A stretch of DNA of 33,249 nt from Synergistaceae bacterium (GCA_017448795.1 JAFSKV010000082.1:1-33249); one strand, 5' to 3'; positions 5,827 to 15,395 are shown, counted from the stretch's first letter. A program made the numbers and translations. Notes: a model not told the origin generated them from the letters alone.

Positions 5827-7680
5827 TTGAGAAAAATTTTTGTGTCATTGCTGGTGCTCGTGATGCTCACCGTGAATGCTCATGCTGAAGACTCCTATGA
5901 CCCCCAGCACACTATGCTCGCCCTGAACATGGCCGTTGTCTCAGTACACAGGATACTATCAGCCCAAGACCGGATAATCCTCGACGCTGAATATCAGAAC
6001 ATCATCAACAACCTTAGCATAGGCAATATCCGTTCAGATCCCGAAATCACCGGGCTGTACAGGAAATTGCTCGACTCGGCTCAAGGCAAGAAGCTCCGTC
6101 AGGAAGAAGCCGCCGAACTCCGCAGGCAGTACGACAACCAGAGCAGCAGCCGCATAAAGTCCGCGCTCTCAGAGATGGCCGAAAACTCCCGGAAAATGCT
6201 CACGGGTGAGACGGGAATCAGCTCGTTCTTCACGGGGCTCGGACGATTGGCGGGGGCATGTATGGCCAGCTACTTCAAGCACCAGTCAGCAAACAGCGAT
6301 ATCAACCTAGGCGCGGAACTCTACAGGCTCAAAGCTGAGGACATGGCCGACTTCAACGACCTGCAGAAGCAGCTGCTCTCCTCCTCGTGGGAACTGCTCA
6401 ACAAGTACCACCTGCCCGACGAATACAGGCTGGTGCAGCGCGCCCTTGATGACTTCTACCGGGCTGTCGAGGAACCTGACACGGCATCACGCAGACTCCG
6501 TATGCTGAAGGCTCTTGAGGATGACTTCCGTGTGTACCCTCCCTACTGGTATTACCGCGCGAAAACAGCCCAGGAAGTCGGCGACATTGACGAGACGGAG
6601 AAATCTTTTGCGCGTTTCAATGAGGCTTGGCGGCCTGTTCTCAGGAAAGATCCCTACATGTTGGAGGCGGTGAAGTACAGGATTAACACTATGCTTGCTG
6701 ACGGAATCCCGGATGATGCCCGGACACGTGATGAGATACTCGCTCTTGCAGGGACTATGAGGGACAACACTCTCCGTGAGGACTGGGAGAATAACCTTTA
6801 CGCGGCGGCACTGTACTACACGTTAGGCGACAAGGAATCGGCCATGAAGTGCGCTGAGGTCAACCTAGATTTCGGCTACGAGAGCGAGCTTACTTCGGCC
6901 ATGATCTCGCAGATGAGGGCGGGCGTTGCTTTCCCCATGCTCCCGGAGGACACATTGAGGGCGGTGAAGCTGAATGCGTTTACGGCGGGCATGACTTCAC
7001 AGGACAGGGAAGCGGCGTTCATTGTGGCGGATTTCTTTGACGGCAGGGACGGAGCATCGGAGAGACTCGCGGGGAACGATAACCCTCTTGCTGTTCACGC
7101 ACGGAGGATTGACGCATATATGAGGGCTGACGGCTCGGCATTCGGGGATATACTGGGGCTTGCGGAGATTCCGGGGGATTTTGCGGGGGCGTATTCTGGA
7201 GCGTTGGAGATGGTGCAGGATTATGCTGACCGTGAGAATGTCAGGGCGGAAATCTACCTTGCTGACATGTACAATTACGGGCTCGGGACGGACAAAGACT
7301 CACAGTCGGCCATGAAGTATTACAGGCTCGCGGGCGTGAACGGGGACATATATTCGCAGTTCATGTACGTGAATCTTGCGCTTATGTCGCGGGATTACGG
7401 GGCGGAGTCTCAGTCCCCCGAAGCTCTCTACAGCTCGGCCATGAGGCACTACAACAGGAAGGATTACGCGAAGGCGGCGGAAATCTTCACGCTGGCGGCG
7501 GAAGAAGGTCATCCTCAGTCCCAGTACATGATAGGCAGGATGTATGAGCATGGGCAGGGTGTCAGCAAGAATATTGACACGGCTCGTGAATGGTACACTA
7601 AGGCGGCGGATAATGGAGAGTCCCGCGCAAAGAAGGCAATGAACAGGCTGTCAGGAAAAAAATCGTGGTGGCCGTTCTGA
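5827..7680 (+). CDS. Exported Sel1/TPR-repeat protein
   Basis: This protein of about 617 residues starts with a signal peptide, MRKIFVSLLVLVMLTVNAHA then EDS, with an AHA-like cleavage site. The long middle part is helical and charged. The C-terminus carries Sel1-type repeats around AEIYLADMYNYGLGTDKD and SQYMIGRMYEHGQGVSKN, and ends in a basic SGKKSWWPF tail. I prefer TTG 5827 because GGAGG (5814-5818) lies 8 nt upstream and the signal peptide then has a normal length; ATG 5806 gives a seven-residue longer form without a good ribosome binding site. It follows the endonuclease remnant by 23 nt. It is probably a periplasmic protein-interaction scaffold; no catalytic domain is recognised. Confidence 0.75.
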   Translation: MRKIFVSLLVLVMLTVNAHAEDSYDPQHTMLALNMAVVSVHRILSAQDRIILDAEYQNIINNLSIGNIRSDPEITGLYRKLLDSAQGKKLRQEEAAELRRQYDNQSSSRIKSALSEMAENSRKMLTGETGISSFFTGLGRLAGACMASYFKHQSANSDINLGAELYRLKAEDMADFNDLQKQLLSSSWELLNKYHLPDEYRLVQRALDDFYRAVEEPDTASRRLRMLKALEDDFRVYPPYWYYRAKTAQEVGDIDETEKSFARFNEAWRPVLRKDPYMLEAVKYRINTMLADGIPDDARTRDEILALAGTMRDNTLREDWENNLYAAALYYTLGDKESAMKCAEVNLDFGYESELTSAMISQMRAGVAFPMLPEDTLRAVKLNAFTAGMTSQDREAAFIVADFFDGRDGASERLAGNDNPLAVHARRIDAYMRADGSAFGDILGLAEIPGDFAGAYSGALEMVQDYADRENVRAEIYLADMYNYGLGTDKDSQSAMKYYRLAGVNGDIYSQFMYVNLALMSRDYGAESQSPEALYSSAMRHYNRKDYAKAAEIFTLAAEEGHPQSQYMIGRMYEHGQGVSKNIDTAREWYTKAADNGESRAKKAMNRLSGKKSWWPF

Positions 7681-7699
7681 AATTTAAGGAGTGATAATC

Positions 7700-8851
7700 A
7701 TGGAACTAGCAGCAAGATTCAGCAAGCAGAAACCCTCCGGCATGGTCCGGGTATTCCAGGCAATCGAGAAGATGCAGGGAGTCCTCAACCTCAGCATTGG
7801 CGAGCCCGACTTCGTCACAGAACCCGACATAGTCGACGTGGCGGCAAAAGCAGCAAAAGAAGGCTTCACCCATTACCCCCCGCTTCAGGGCTATCTTGAC
7901 GTGAGGGAGGCGGCCTGCTCATACTGGGAGCGTCACCACGGACTCAAGTCATCACCCGACAACGTGTATATCTCCGTCGGCGGGCTTCATATTCCGTGGC
8001 TGGCGTTCGGGGCATTGCTCAACCCCGGCGATGAGGTCATGCTCATAGAACCGTACTTCACACCGTACGAGGCACAGATCCGCGGCAACGGAGGAGTCCC
8101 CGTGACCATAAGGACACGCGAGGAGAATAATTTTGCCCCCACTATTGACGAACTCAGGGCGGCGGCAACCCCACGCACACGCGCAATCATCCTCAACTAT
8201 CCCGGCAACCCTTCAGGCAGAGTCGCAACACGCAAACAGCTCGAAGCCATCGCGGAATTTGCCGAGGAACGGGACTTGTTCGTTCTCAGCGATGAGATAT
8301 ATGAGTCTATGGTCTTCAGCGGTGAACACGTGTGCTTCGCCAACATTCCCGGCATGAAGGAACGTACCCTACTCGCCGCGGGAGTCTCGAAGTCCCACTG
8401 CATGACAGGCTGGAGGATAGGCTACCTCTTCGCCCCCCAGAACGTCATCAACACAATGTGCGTGCTGTCATCGTTCCAGACTTACGGGGTGAACTCGCTC
8501 TCACAGAAGGCCGCCGCTTATGCCCTAAACACTCAGGATGACAAGGTGAAGGAACGGGCAAAGATTTTCGGCGAGAGGATGAAGGCTGTCGAGGCAAGAC
8601 TGAACGCGATGAAGGGGGTGAAGTGCCACAGGGCGGAAGGAGCGTTCTACCTTTTCCCGGACATCTCAGGCACAGGGCTGACGAGCGAGGAGTTCACGTG
8701 GCAGCTGCTGAACGGGGCGAAAGTCGCGGTGCTTCCGGGAAGCGCATTCGGTGAGACTGGCGAGGGATATTTGCGTCTTGCCTGCACCCAGTCAATGGCG
8801 ACTCTTATGGAGTCAATGGACAGAATGGAAGAATTTTGCAGGGGGTTATAG
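7700..8851 (+). CDS. Class I/II PLP aminotransferase (aspartate aminotransferase-like)
   Basis: This fold-type I PLP enzyme of 383 residues probably transaminates aspartate or a related amino acid with 2-oxoglutarate. Visible family signatures are LSIGEPDF near the N-terminus, YPGNPSGR, the Asp/Tyr of LSDEIYESMVF, the PLP-Schiff-base lysine in GVSKSHCMTGWRIGY, and the substrate-carboxylate Arg in YLRLACTQS near the C-terminus. ATG 7700 has AAGGAG 8 nt upstream; a GTG at 7691 overlaps that ribosome binding site and is rejected. The next gene starts 1 nt after the stop, so the two are co-transcribed although their functions look unrelated. Substrate specificity cannot be read from sequence alone. 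Confidence 0.85.
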   Translation: MELAARFSKQKPSGMVRVFQAIEKMQGVLNLSIGEPDFVTEPDIVDVAAKAAKEGFTHYPPLQGYLDVREAACSYWERHHGLKSSPDNVYISVGGLHIPWLAFGALLNPGDEVMLIEPYFTPYEAQIRGNGGVPVTIRTREENNFAPTIDELRAAATPRTRAIILNYPGNPSGRVATRKQLEAIAEFAEERDLFVLSDEIYESMVFSGEHVCFANIPGMKERTLLAAGVSKSHCMTGWRIGYLFAPQNVINTMCVLSSFQTYGVNSLSQKAAAYALNTQDDKVKERAKIFGERMKAVEARLNAMKGVKCHRAEGAFYLFPDISGTGLTSEEFTWQLLNGAKVAVLPGSAFGETGEGYLRLACTQSMATLMESMDRMEEFCRGL

Positions 8852-8852
8852 C

Positions 8853-10685
8853 ATGAAGGCAGGAAGATTCTGGATTTGCATTGCGGTTACATGTCTGCTT
8901 GCGTTCGCGGTCATGGGTTCGAGCTGCGGAGGGTCAAGCAACGGAAGTCTTGGACTCGTTGACGAGGACACGGACGGAAGGGACGCTGAGACCCAGGCGC
9001 TGGTCGACCAGCTCATAGCGGAGGGCGGCCTCACGGCTGATGAGACGCTCCCAGACAGCGCGGTCAACTACAACGTCGGCGCGTCAGCAAAATCACTCTC
9101 CAAGTCAGCAACAACCCAAGTGACTCAGGGCGAAGCGTTAAGCCCGGTAACATTGTCGCCAGCGTTTGAGACGGAGATATGGCGGGTATACGTCAACGAT
9201 GAGCTTGCGGCCTCGGCGTATTCACCGGGCGTGTCAGGCGGGGAGTTCACATCGTCAGCATCAGGCGTAACTATCACGGCGAGTTCGTCATCATCGGCGC
9301 AGATCACGTTCACGACTTCGGCCATGAGCGCGGGAAGCAATCAGATTGAAGCAGCGTTTGTCCCCAATGCGTCAAAGCCAGCGCAGGAAATCGGCAGAAC
9401 CGTTCTCGGACTCGTCAGCGTGTCTTCAGGCAGCAGCAACGGCAACACAACGAGTGATGACCAGTCAGGCACGGACACAGACACTACGAGCGACGACCAG
9501 ACTTCGGACGACAGCGGCACAACCAGCGATGACCAGTCAGGCACTACAACAGCCACAACCTACACGTCAACAACAGCAGGCACACACGCATTGTCCCTCA
9601 CGTCAGGCTCGGCGACCTACAGCAACATCACCGTAACCAAGACGGGCGACGCTACAGGCTCAAGCGACGGAACAAGCGGCTATGACTGGACAGGGTCAAA
9701 CGCGGCAGTCTTCGCGAGCGGCGGCGGGACTCTCACCATCACAAGCGCGGACATCTCAAGCAGTGCTGTGGGAGGAAACGCGGTATTCTCTTACGGCGGC
9801 AACCTCAGCGGCAGCAACTCAGGCAACGGCACAACGGTAGCAATCTCCGACTCCACAATCACGACCACAAAGAACAATTCCGGCGGCATCATGGCTACAG
9901 GAGGCGGCATCATCAACGCAAGCAACCTCACAATCACGACGGCAGGCGGCTCATCTGCGGCTATTCGTTCGGACAGGGGCGGCGGTACTATCACGGTCAA
10001 CGGCGGAACTTACACGGCAAACGGCCAGGGTTCACCCGCAATATACTCGACGGCGGAAATCACCGGCTCGGACGTAACACTCACTTCCGGGATTGCTCAG
10101 GTTGTCGTAATCGAGGGCGGAAATTCCGTAACACTCACTGACTCAACCCTCACAGCAAATCACACCAGCCTCAACGGCAACGACTCCTACTATCAGGCGG
10201 TGCTAATCTACCAGTCGATGTCGGGCGACGCTTCTGACGGCTCATCATCATTCACAATGACTGACGGGAGCATCACCAACGCTAACGGCGACATATTCCA
10301 CGTAACCAACACAACGACAACAATCACCCTCTCAGGCGTGAGCATCACCAACAATGACACGTCCGGGAATTTCCTCCGTGCATCGTCAGGCAAGTGGGGG
10401 ACATCCGGGAGCAACGGCGGCAAGGTTACACTCAACGCGTCAGGGCAGGACATGGCCGGGAATATCATCGTCGACAGCTCATCAACCCTCGCGCTCAGCC
10501 TGAAGGATTCCTCAACGTTCAGCGGAGCAATCAACACTTCAGGCACGGCCGGTACAGTCAGCGTTACGATAGAAGCCGGGTCAACATGGACTCTCACGGG
10601 CAACTCCTACGTAACCAGCCTCACCAACAACGGCACAATCAACAAGGGAAGCTACACTCTCTACGTGAACGGAACAGCTCAGTAA
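8853..10685 (+). CDS. Secreted Ser/Thr/Gly-rich beta-helix-like protein with acidic linker
   Basis: The 610-residue protein begins MKAGRFWICIAVTCLLAFA followed by VMGSSCGGSS, a signal peptide possibly with a lipid-attachment Cys, although Gly-Ser-Ser before Cys is a poor lipobox. After about 170 residues comes an acidic repeat linker (TSDDQSGT repeated three times with TDTDTTSDDQ variants). The remainder has many short imperfect repeats, such as ITSADISSS, VAISDSTITTT and ASNLTITTAGG, typical of right-handed parallel beta-helices in surface adhesins. No C-terminal autotransporter barrel or sorting signal is seen. AGGGGG lies 7 nt before the ATG. It ends at an intrinsic terminator. Probably a surface-exposed adhesin-like or glycan-interacting protein; the ligand is unknown. 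Confidence 0.75.
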   Translation: MKAGRFWICIAVTCLLAFAVMGSSCGGSSNGSLGLVDEDTDGRDAETQALVDQLIAEGGLTADETLPDSAVNYNVGASAKSLSKSATTQVTQGEALSPVTLSPAFETEIWRVYVNDELAASAYSPGVSGGEFTSSASGVTITASSSSSAQITFTTSAMSAGSNQIEAAFVPNASKPAQEIGRTVLGLVSVSSGSSNGNTTSDDQSGTDTDTTSDDQTSDDSGTTSDDQSGTTTATTYTSTTAGTHALSLTSGSATYSNITVTKTGDATGSSDGTSGYDWTGSNAAVFASGGGTLTITSADISSSAVGGNAVFSYGGNLSGSNSGNGTTVAISDSTITTTKNNSGGIMATGGGIINASNLTITTAGGSSAAIRSDRGGGTITVNGGTYTANGQGSPAIYSTAEITGSDVTLTSGIAQVVVIEGGNSVTLTDSTLTANHTSLNGNDSYYQAVLIYQSMSGDASDGSSSFTMTDGSITNANGDIFHVTNTTTTITLSGVSITNNDTSGNFLRASSGKWGTSGSNGGKVTLNASGQDMAGNIIVDSSSTLALSLKDSSTFSGAINTSGTAGTVSVTIEAGSTWTLTGNSYVTSLTNNGTINKGSYTLYVNGTAQ

Positions 10686-10703
10686 CATACACACAGCAAT
10701 CCG

Positions 10704-10739
10704 GCATCCTCTCTCAATACGGGGGAGGGTGCTTTTTTT
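10704..10739 (+). terminator. Intrinsic terminator after the beta-helix protein gene
   Basis: GCATCCTCTC (10704-10713) pairs with GGGGAGGGTGC (to 10732) using two G-T wobbles, and is followed by seven T (10733-10739). It lies 19 nt after the stop codon. Confidence 0.8.
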
Positions 10740-10750
10740 GCGGCTGATTC

Positions 10751-10759
10751 TGGTACAAT
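10751..10759 (+). promoter_or_regulatory. Extended -10 promoter for pgi
   Basis: TGG-TACAAT is an extended -10 box (TGn plus 5 of 6 of TATAAT), 37 nt before the pgi ATG and 12 nt after the preceding terminator. No clear -35 is visible, as expected for an extended -10 promoter. Confidence 0.55.
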
Positions 10760-10795
10760 ATAAGTATCCCAAAAATTTCACAGGAGGCAGGATTC

Positions 10796-12103
10796 ATGAC
10801 AGGCTTCGACTATTCAAACGCGATGAAATTCGTACGTCCCCATGAAGTAGACAGCATGAAGGCAATCACCCTCGCCGCGGCAGATCTGCTCAAGTCCCGC
10901 AAAGGAGCAGGCAATGACTTTCTCGGCTGGATAGATCTCCCTGTTGCTTACGACAAGGACGAGTTCAACCGCATCAAGATGGCCGCAAAGAAAATCCAGA
11001 GCGACTCAGAGATTCTCCTTGTGGCAGGAATAGGCGGCTCATATCTCGGCGCAAGGGCGGCTATCGAGTTCCTGAGACACGGCTTCTACAACGACATTAC
11101 CCCCGAAGCACGCAAAGCCCCACGCATCTACTACATCGGCAACAGCATGAACAGCACCTACATTCAGGACGTTATTGACCTGCTGGAAGGACATGACTTC
11201 TCCGTCAACGTAATCTCAAAGTCAGGCACAACGACTGAGACCGCAATAGCATTCCGTGTGTTCCGGGACTTGCTCATCAAGAAGTACGGGGCGAAAGAGG
11301 CCGCAAAACGCATCTACGCTACGACCGACAAGGCAAGGGGCGCGCTGAAGACTCTTGCTGACACTGAGGGCTACGAGTCGTTCGTGATTCCTGATGACGT
11401 GGGCGGAAGGTTCAGTGTGCTTACGGCTGTGGGACTTCTCCCGATTGCGGCTTCTGGTGCTGACATTGATGCTCTCATGGCCGGGGCTGCGGAGGGTCGT
11501 GGTGTCGCGCTGAACAATGCGTTCGAGGACAACCCTGCGCTACAGTATGCGGCACTGAGGAACATTCTTCACCGCAAGGGCAAGACGGTCGAGATTCTCG
11601 CCAACTACGAGCCAGCGATGCACTACATCTCGGAGTGGTGGAAGCAGCTTTACGGCGAGTCGGAAGGCAAGGACCAGCGCGGAATCTTCCCGGCTTCTGT
11701 CGACCTGACGACTGACCTTCACTCGATGGGTCAGTTCATACAGGACGGCGACAGGATAATGTTCGAGACGGTCATGAAGATTGAGACGGCGCGGAAGGAT
11801 TTCGTTCTACAGTCTCAGGACAACGACCTTGACGGGCTGAACTACCTTGCGGGTAAGAACATGAGCTGGGTGAACCAGTGCGCTATGCAGGGGACGATAG
11901 CGGCGCATGTTGACGGGGGAGTCCCGAACATGATGGTGAGCATTCCTGCGCAGGATGAGAGATCACTCGGCGGGCTGTTCTACTTCTTCGAGTATGCCTG
12001 CGGTGTGTCGGGGTACATCAGCGGAATCAACCCGTTCAACCAGCCCGGCGTTGAGTTCTACAAGAAAAATATGTTTAAGCTGCTCGGCAAGCCCGGTAAT
12101 TAG
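10796..12103 (+). CDS. pgi: Glucose-6-phosphate isomerase
   Basis: Pgi interconverts glucose 6-phosphate and fructose 6-phosphate in the cytoplasm. The 435-residue length matches the short Bacillus-type form. Signatures include the sugar-phosphate-binding [31 protein letters not shown] (SIS-domain phosphate loop), [17 protein letters not shown], and [24 protein letters not shown] near the active site. AGGAGG lies 8 nt before the ATG. It is a single-gene unit, with its own extended -10 promoter and a GC-rich hairpin after the stop. It is convergent with the glycosyltransferase remnant. Confidence 0.96.
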   Translation: MTGFDYSNAMKFVRPHEVDSMKAITLAAADLLKSRKGAGNDFLGWIDLPVAYDKDEFNRIKMAAKKIQSDSEILLVAGIGGSYLGARAAIEFLRHGFYNDITPEARKAPRIYYIGNSMNSTYIQDVIDLLEGHDFSVNVISKSGTTTETAIAFRVFRDLLIKKYGAKEAAKRIYATTDKARGALKTLADTEGYESFVIPDDVGGRFSVLTAVGLLPIAASGADIDALMAGAAEGRGVALNNAFEDNPALQYAALRNILHRKGKTVEILANYEPAMHYISEWWKQLYGESEGKDQRGIFPASVDLTTDLHSMGQFIQDGDRIMFETVMKIETARKDFVLQSQDNDLDGLNYLAGKNMSWVNQCAMQGTIAAHVDGGVPNMMVSIPAQDERSLGGLFYFFEYACGVSGYISGINPFNQPGVEFYKKNMFKLLGKPGN

Positions 12104-12117
12104 GGATGAGATGACCT

Positions 12118-12148
12118 GCCCCCGGTGTGAGAGTGCCGGGGGTATTCT
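12118..12148 (+). terminator. Hairpin terminator after pgi
   Basis: CCCCCGG (12119-12125) pairs perfectly with CCGGGGG (12136-12142) around a 10-nt loop, followed by TATTCTGT. The T tract is weak. It sits between convergent genes. Confidence 0.6.
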
Positions 12149-12151
12149 GTA

Positions 12152-13039
12152 TCAAAGCCAGCCCAGCAGAGCCTTGAATTTCCCGACAAGAGTCAGCCTT
12201 ATGTCACCTGTCCTGAATTTTGGCGAGAAGAGAATAACCAGCCTGTAAAGAAAGTTTGTCCTGTGCCCTGAAACAATCTTGAGCGTTCTCCTTGAGGACG
12301 GGGGAATCTCACCGCCGCCGTAACTGAGAAGCTGGCTCGCGAACCTTGCCTGCCATCCCTTAGCGTCATGCATCTTCTTCAGCTCGTCCCTCAGCCTACG
12401 CGAGAATGTCAGCGGAACATGGCTTGTGTTGCTGCTGTGCTGCCTGTAGAGAACGTAAGCCTCCCGCGCGAACATCACTTTCCCCCCCGAAAGCATAAGT
12501 GACAGCCATCGCCATAATGTCGTGGCTTGTGCGGACAATGCCGGAACCGTCAGCCCCGAGGACAAGCCCGCGGATCCTCGCGTTGAACACCATAGCGCAG
12601 CCCCTGCCCTGAAGCCTGAGCATGAAGCTCTCAAGAGTGGCGGCCCGTTTGTCCATCCGCCTGACGAACATAGGCTCAAGGCTGCTTGTCACGAACTCAA
12701 GGCTTGAATGCCACAGGGCGGGGAAATTTTTCCCGTGAAGCTCCTCCTGATGCCTTACAGCCTTCACCCCAGTGACCAATTTCTCCGGCTTCCACACGTC
12801 ATCCTGGTCACAGAAAGCGTAGTAACTGAAGCCTTCCGCCGAATCTAACACCGTGAAGAAGCTCCTGACCTAGTATATATTTTCCCCGAAGTCCGCTCAG
12901 ATGAGCCGTCATCCCTGATGTAAAGCTCGACATTCACGCCCTCCTGCGCAAGTATGCTGTCTAACTGCTCGCGTAGATATTCTTCACCGTTGTATGTCGA
13001 CATTATGACCGCTACTGTCGGGACTGCCGCGCCAGTCAT
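12152..13039 (-). pseudogene. Family 2 glycosyltransferase (rhamnosyltransferase-like), disrupted
   Basis: Three minus-strand frames together spell one GT2 glycosyltransferase. Frame 1 (from ATG 13039) has VAVIMSTYNGEEYLREQLDS and ELYIRDDGSS, the nucleotide-sugar site. Frame 2 (from about 12885) has GENIY, then a stop TAG (12872-12870), then VRSFFTVLDSAEGF, the metal-binding FCDQDDVWKPEKL and HDIMAMAVTYAFGG. Frame 3 (from about 12488) has KVMFAREAYVLYRQHSSN, the acceptor-side end. The change from frame 2 to 3 falls at a run of seven G (coding strand, 12488-12482); six G would join them. The change from 1 to 2 seems to be a deletion of very roughly 16-20 residues plus a stop. The ATG overlaps the stop of the upstream editing gene (ATGA). 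Intact relatives add sugars to cell-surface polysaccharide. Confidence 0.85.
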
Positions 13040-14250
13040 TCACTCATCCCCGCCTTCAGCTCATTCACAGCCGCGTTGACAGCCTCATTCACTGCCTGCG
13101 GATTTTTCCCCCAGCCCTGCGCGCTGAAAGGCTGGCCTCCTCCCTTGCCGCCTAGAATCTCAATGGCTTTCCTGAACGCCGGACGTACATCAACACCCTT
13201 GCTGCCCCTGTCAGTCCCAAGAATCACGAAAACTCCTTCAGTGTTCACGCAGGCTATCACGGCTATTGCGTCCTTGTCGGCGGTGATGAGGCGGAATAAG
13301 TGCTTGGCCTCGTCCTGTGAGGAGTCATTCATGACATGGCGGACGATTTTGTGAGTCCCGGAAATTTCAGCGTCCTTCACGAGCGAGTCAGCAAGAGGCT
13401 TCAGGAATCGCAATGTCGTTGCCTCGTTCTGTGATTTCAGGGCGTGAATCTGGGACTTAAGCGCGGCTATTTTCTCGTTGATGCCCTCGTAGCCGCACAC
13501 TAATTCAGCTTCTGCCTTCCTGACTTCGTGATGTACTGACGCAATCCACCTGTAAGCCGCCCGGCCGCAACGCAGGTATATCCTTGAGCCTCCTTTGTGG
13601 TTCTCGCAGGAGATGACTTTTACGGGGCCTGCCTGACCTGTTGATGACACGTGAAGTCCACAGCACGGCACGTAGTCGACACCTTCAACCTTGACGATTC
13701 TGACGGGGGGGACTGCGTTATCGGGCGGGAGTTTGCGGGCATGTTCGCGGATTTCGGCCATGTCAGGATACACAACTTCGACGGGAATATCTGCCCAGAC
13801 GGCCTCGTTTGCGGCTGACTCTGCCTCAAGGATCGCGCTAACGTCGGCGGGAATGTCGGTGTCGATTGATACGTTGCCGCCCTCGATTCTCATTCTTGCC
13901 GTGTGAATGTGGTGAATGTTCCACAAGCAGCCCGCGAAGAGATGCTCGCCTAAGTGCTGCTGCATAAGCTCGAATCTGCGCCCCCAGTCCAAGACTCCGT
14001 GAACATGGCCGGGGTCTAACGGTGAGGCTGTTACGTGGATGATTTCGCCGCCTGCCTCGTGAACGTCAAGGACTTCAACGCCACCTAGAGTCCCCAAGTC
14101 GCAGGGCTGTCCTCCTCCTGAAGGGTAGAATAGCGTTCTGTCGAGGATGATGTGATATTTGCCGTCATGCTCGGACTGAGAGAGGATTTCCGCGTCAAAT
14201 TCCCGCGCGTAAGGGTCATCATAGAATAATTTTGCGGTCAATGGCTTCAC
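13036..14250 (-). CDS. AlaX-type alanyl-tRNA editing protein with C-terminal DHHA1 domain
   Basis: This free-standing relative of the AlaRS editing domain probably hydrolyses Ser-tRNA(Ala) or Gly-tRNA(Ala). The 404-residue length fits the long AlaX class. The N-terminal part has FYPSGGGQPCD. The zinc site is formed by His99-x3-His103 (QQHLGEHLF) and Cys196-x3-His200 (PCCGLH). The C-terminal DHHA1 domain ends in the Gly-rich GGKGGGQPFSAQGWG, as in AlaRS. A heptad-like segment (IAALKSQIHALKSQNEA) links the two parts. The start is a GTG at 14250 with only a weak ribosome binding site. It is divergent from serC and overlaps the glycosyltransferase start by 3 nt. DHHA1 also occurs in other nucleases, but the two zinc motifs favour editing. 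Confidence 0.85.
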   Translation of the reverse strand: MKPLTAKLFYDDPYAREFDAEILSQSEHDGKYHIILDRTLFYPSGGGQPCDLGTLGGVEVLDVHEAGGEIIHVTASPLDPGHVHGVLDWGRRFELMQQHLGEHLFAGCLWNIHHIHTARMRIEGGNVSIDTDIPADVSAILEAESAANEAVWADIPVEVVYPDMAEIREHARKLPPDNAVPPVRIVKVEGVDYVPCCGLHVSSTGQAGPVKVISCENHKGGSRIYLRCGRAAYRWIASVHHEVRKAEAELVCGYEGINEKIAALKSQIHALKSQNEATTLRFLKPLADSLVKDAEISGTHKIVRHVMNDSSQDEAKHLFRLITADKDAIAVIACVNTEGVFVILGTDRGSKGVDVRPAFRKAIEILGGKGGGQPFSAQGWGKNPQAVNEAVNAAVNELKAGMSE

Positions 14251-14276
14251 TTCCCGGGAAAATTTTATGGGTGAAT

Positions 14277-14282
14277 TATAAT
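14277..14282 (+). promoter_or_regulatory. -10 box for serC-serA
   Basis: Perfect TATAAT 30 nt before the serC TTG start, in the 62-nt gap between divergent alaX and serC. No good -35 is visible at the expected distance, so an activator or a weak promoter is possible. Confidence 0.5.
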
Positions 14283-14312
14283 ACAGGCATAGCAGCGAAA
14301 GGAGATAATACT

Positions 14313-15395
14313 TTGAGCAGGGTATACAACTTCAGCGCGGGCCCGGCGGTTTTGCCGGAGGAAGTCCTGCGTGAGGCACAAGCAGAAATGTTAGAGTACG
14401 GAAATTCCGGCATGTCAGTAATGGAGATGAGCCACAGGTCAAAGGATTTCGAGGATATTCTTTTCACGGCAGAAGATGACCTGCGCGAACTCATGAACAT
14501 TCCGGGAAATTACCGGGTCTTGTTCCTTCAGGGCGGAGGATGCACACAGTTCGCAATGATTCCGATGAACCTCATGCGCACAAAGTCAGCCGATTACATC
14601 ATCACAGGCCAGTGGTCAAAGAAAGCCGCACAGGAAGCCCGGATATTCGGCAGCGTCAGCGTCATAGCCAGCTCTGAGGACAGGAATTACGCCTACGTCC
14701 CGGACATGTCAGCCGTGAAAGTTTCACCCGAAGCCGATTACGTCTACATGTGCCAGAACGAGACCATTCACGGCACAACCATCCGCCAGCTCCCGGACAC
14801 ACAGGGCAGGCCTCTTGTCGCTGATGTCTCGTCAATGTTCCTGAGTGAGCCTGTTGACGTGAGCAGGTACGGCGTAATCTGGGGCGGTGTACAGAAGAAC
14901 GTGGGCCCGGCTGGCGTTACCATCGTGATTATCCGCGATGACCTCATCACAGAAGACGTTATGCCCTTCACCCCGACAATGCTCAAGTACAAGACTCATG
15001 CTGACAGCAAATCGCTCTACAACACTCCCCCGTGCTACAACATCTACATATGCGGGCTGGTCTTCAAGTGGCTGAAGAAGCTCGGCGGTACTGAGGCAAT
15101 CCACGAAATCAACAAGGCTAAAGCCGGCCTCCTCTATGACTACTTGGACGGCTCGAAGATGTTTCACGGGACTGTCGACAAGAAAGACCGCTCGCTCATG
15201 AACGTTCCGTTTGTTACGGGGGACAAGGCACTTGACGCTGAGTTTGTGGCCGAAGCAGAGAAAGCCGGACTCCGCAACATCAAGGGTCATCGTTCAGTCG
15301 GCGGAATGAGGGCATCACTCTATAACGCTATGCCGCTTGACGGGGTTAAAGCTCTGGTTGACTTCATGGCCGGGTTCGAGAGGAGACACGCCTGA
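14313..15395 (+). CDS. serC: Phosphoserine aminotransferase
   Basis: SerC converts 3-phosphohydroxypyruvate and glutamate to O-phosphoserine, the second step of serine biosynthesis; the same family acts in pyridoxine synthesis. The 360-residue protein starts MSRVYNFSAGPAVLPEEVL, the family's hallmark N-terminus. FLQGGGCTQFAMIPMNL binds PLP phosphate, YGVIWGGVQKNVGPAG carries the Schiff-base Lys, and GHRSVGGMRASLYNAMPLDGV is the conserved C-terminal part. TTG 14313 is chosen because AAGGAG lies 8 nt upstream and the product begins exactly at the family start; the upstream ATG at 14232 would give a non-conserved extension overlapping the divergent gene. It overlaps serA by 1 nt (TGATG). Confidence 0.96.
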   Translation: MSRVYNFSAGPAVLPEEVLREAQAEMLEYGNSGMSVMEMSHRSKDFEDILFTAEDDLRELMNIPGNYRVLFLQGGGCTQFAMIPMNLMRTKSADYIITGQWSKKAAQEARIFGSVSVIASSEDRNYAYVPDMSAVKVSPEADYVYMCQNETIHGTTIRQLPDTQGRPLVADVSSMFLSEPVDVSRYGVIWGGVQKNVGPAGVTIVIIRDDLITEDVMPFTPTMLKYKTHADSKSLYNTPPCYNIYICGLVFKWLKKLGGTEAIHEINKAKAGLLYDYLDGSKMFHGTVDKKDRSLMNVPFVTGDKALDAEFVAEAEKAGLRNIKGHRSVGGMRASLYNAMPLDGVKALVDFMAGFERRHA

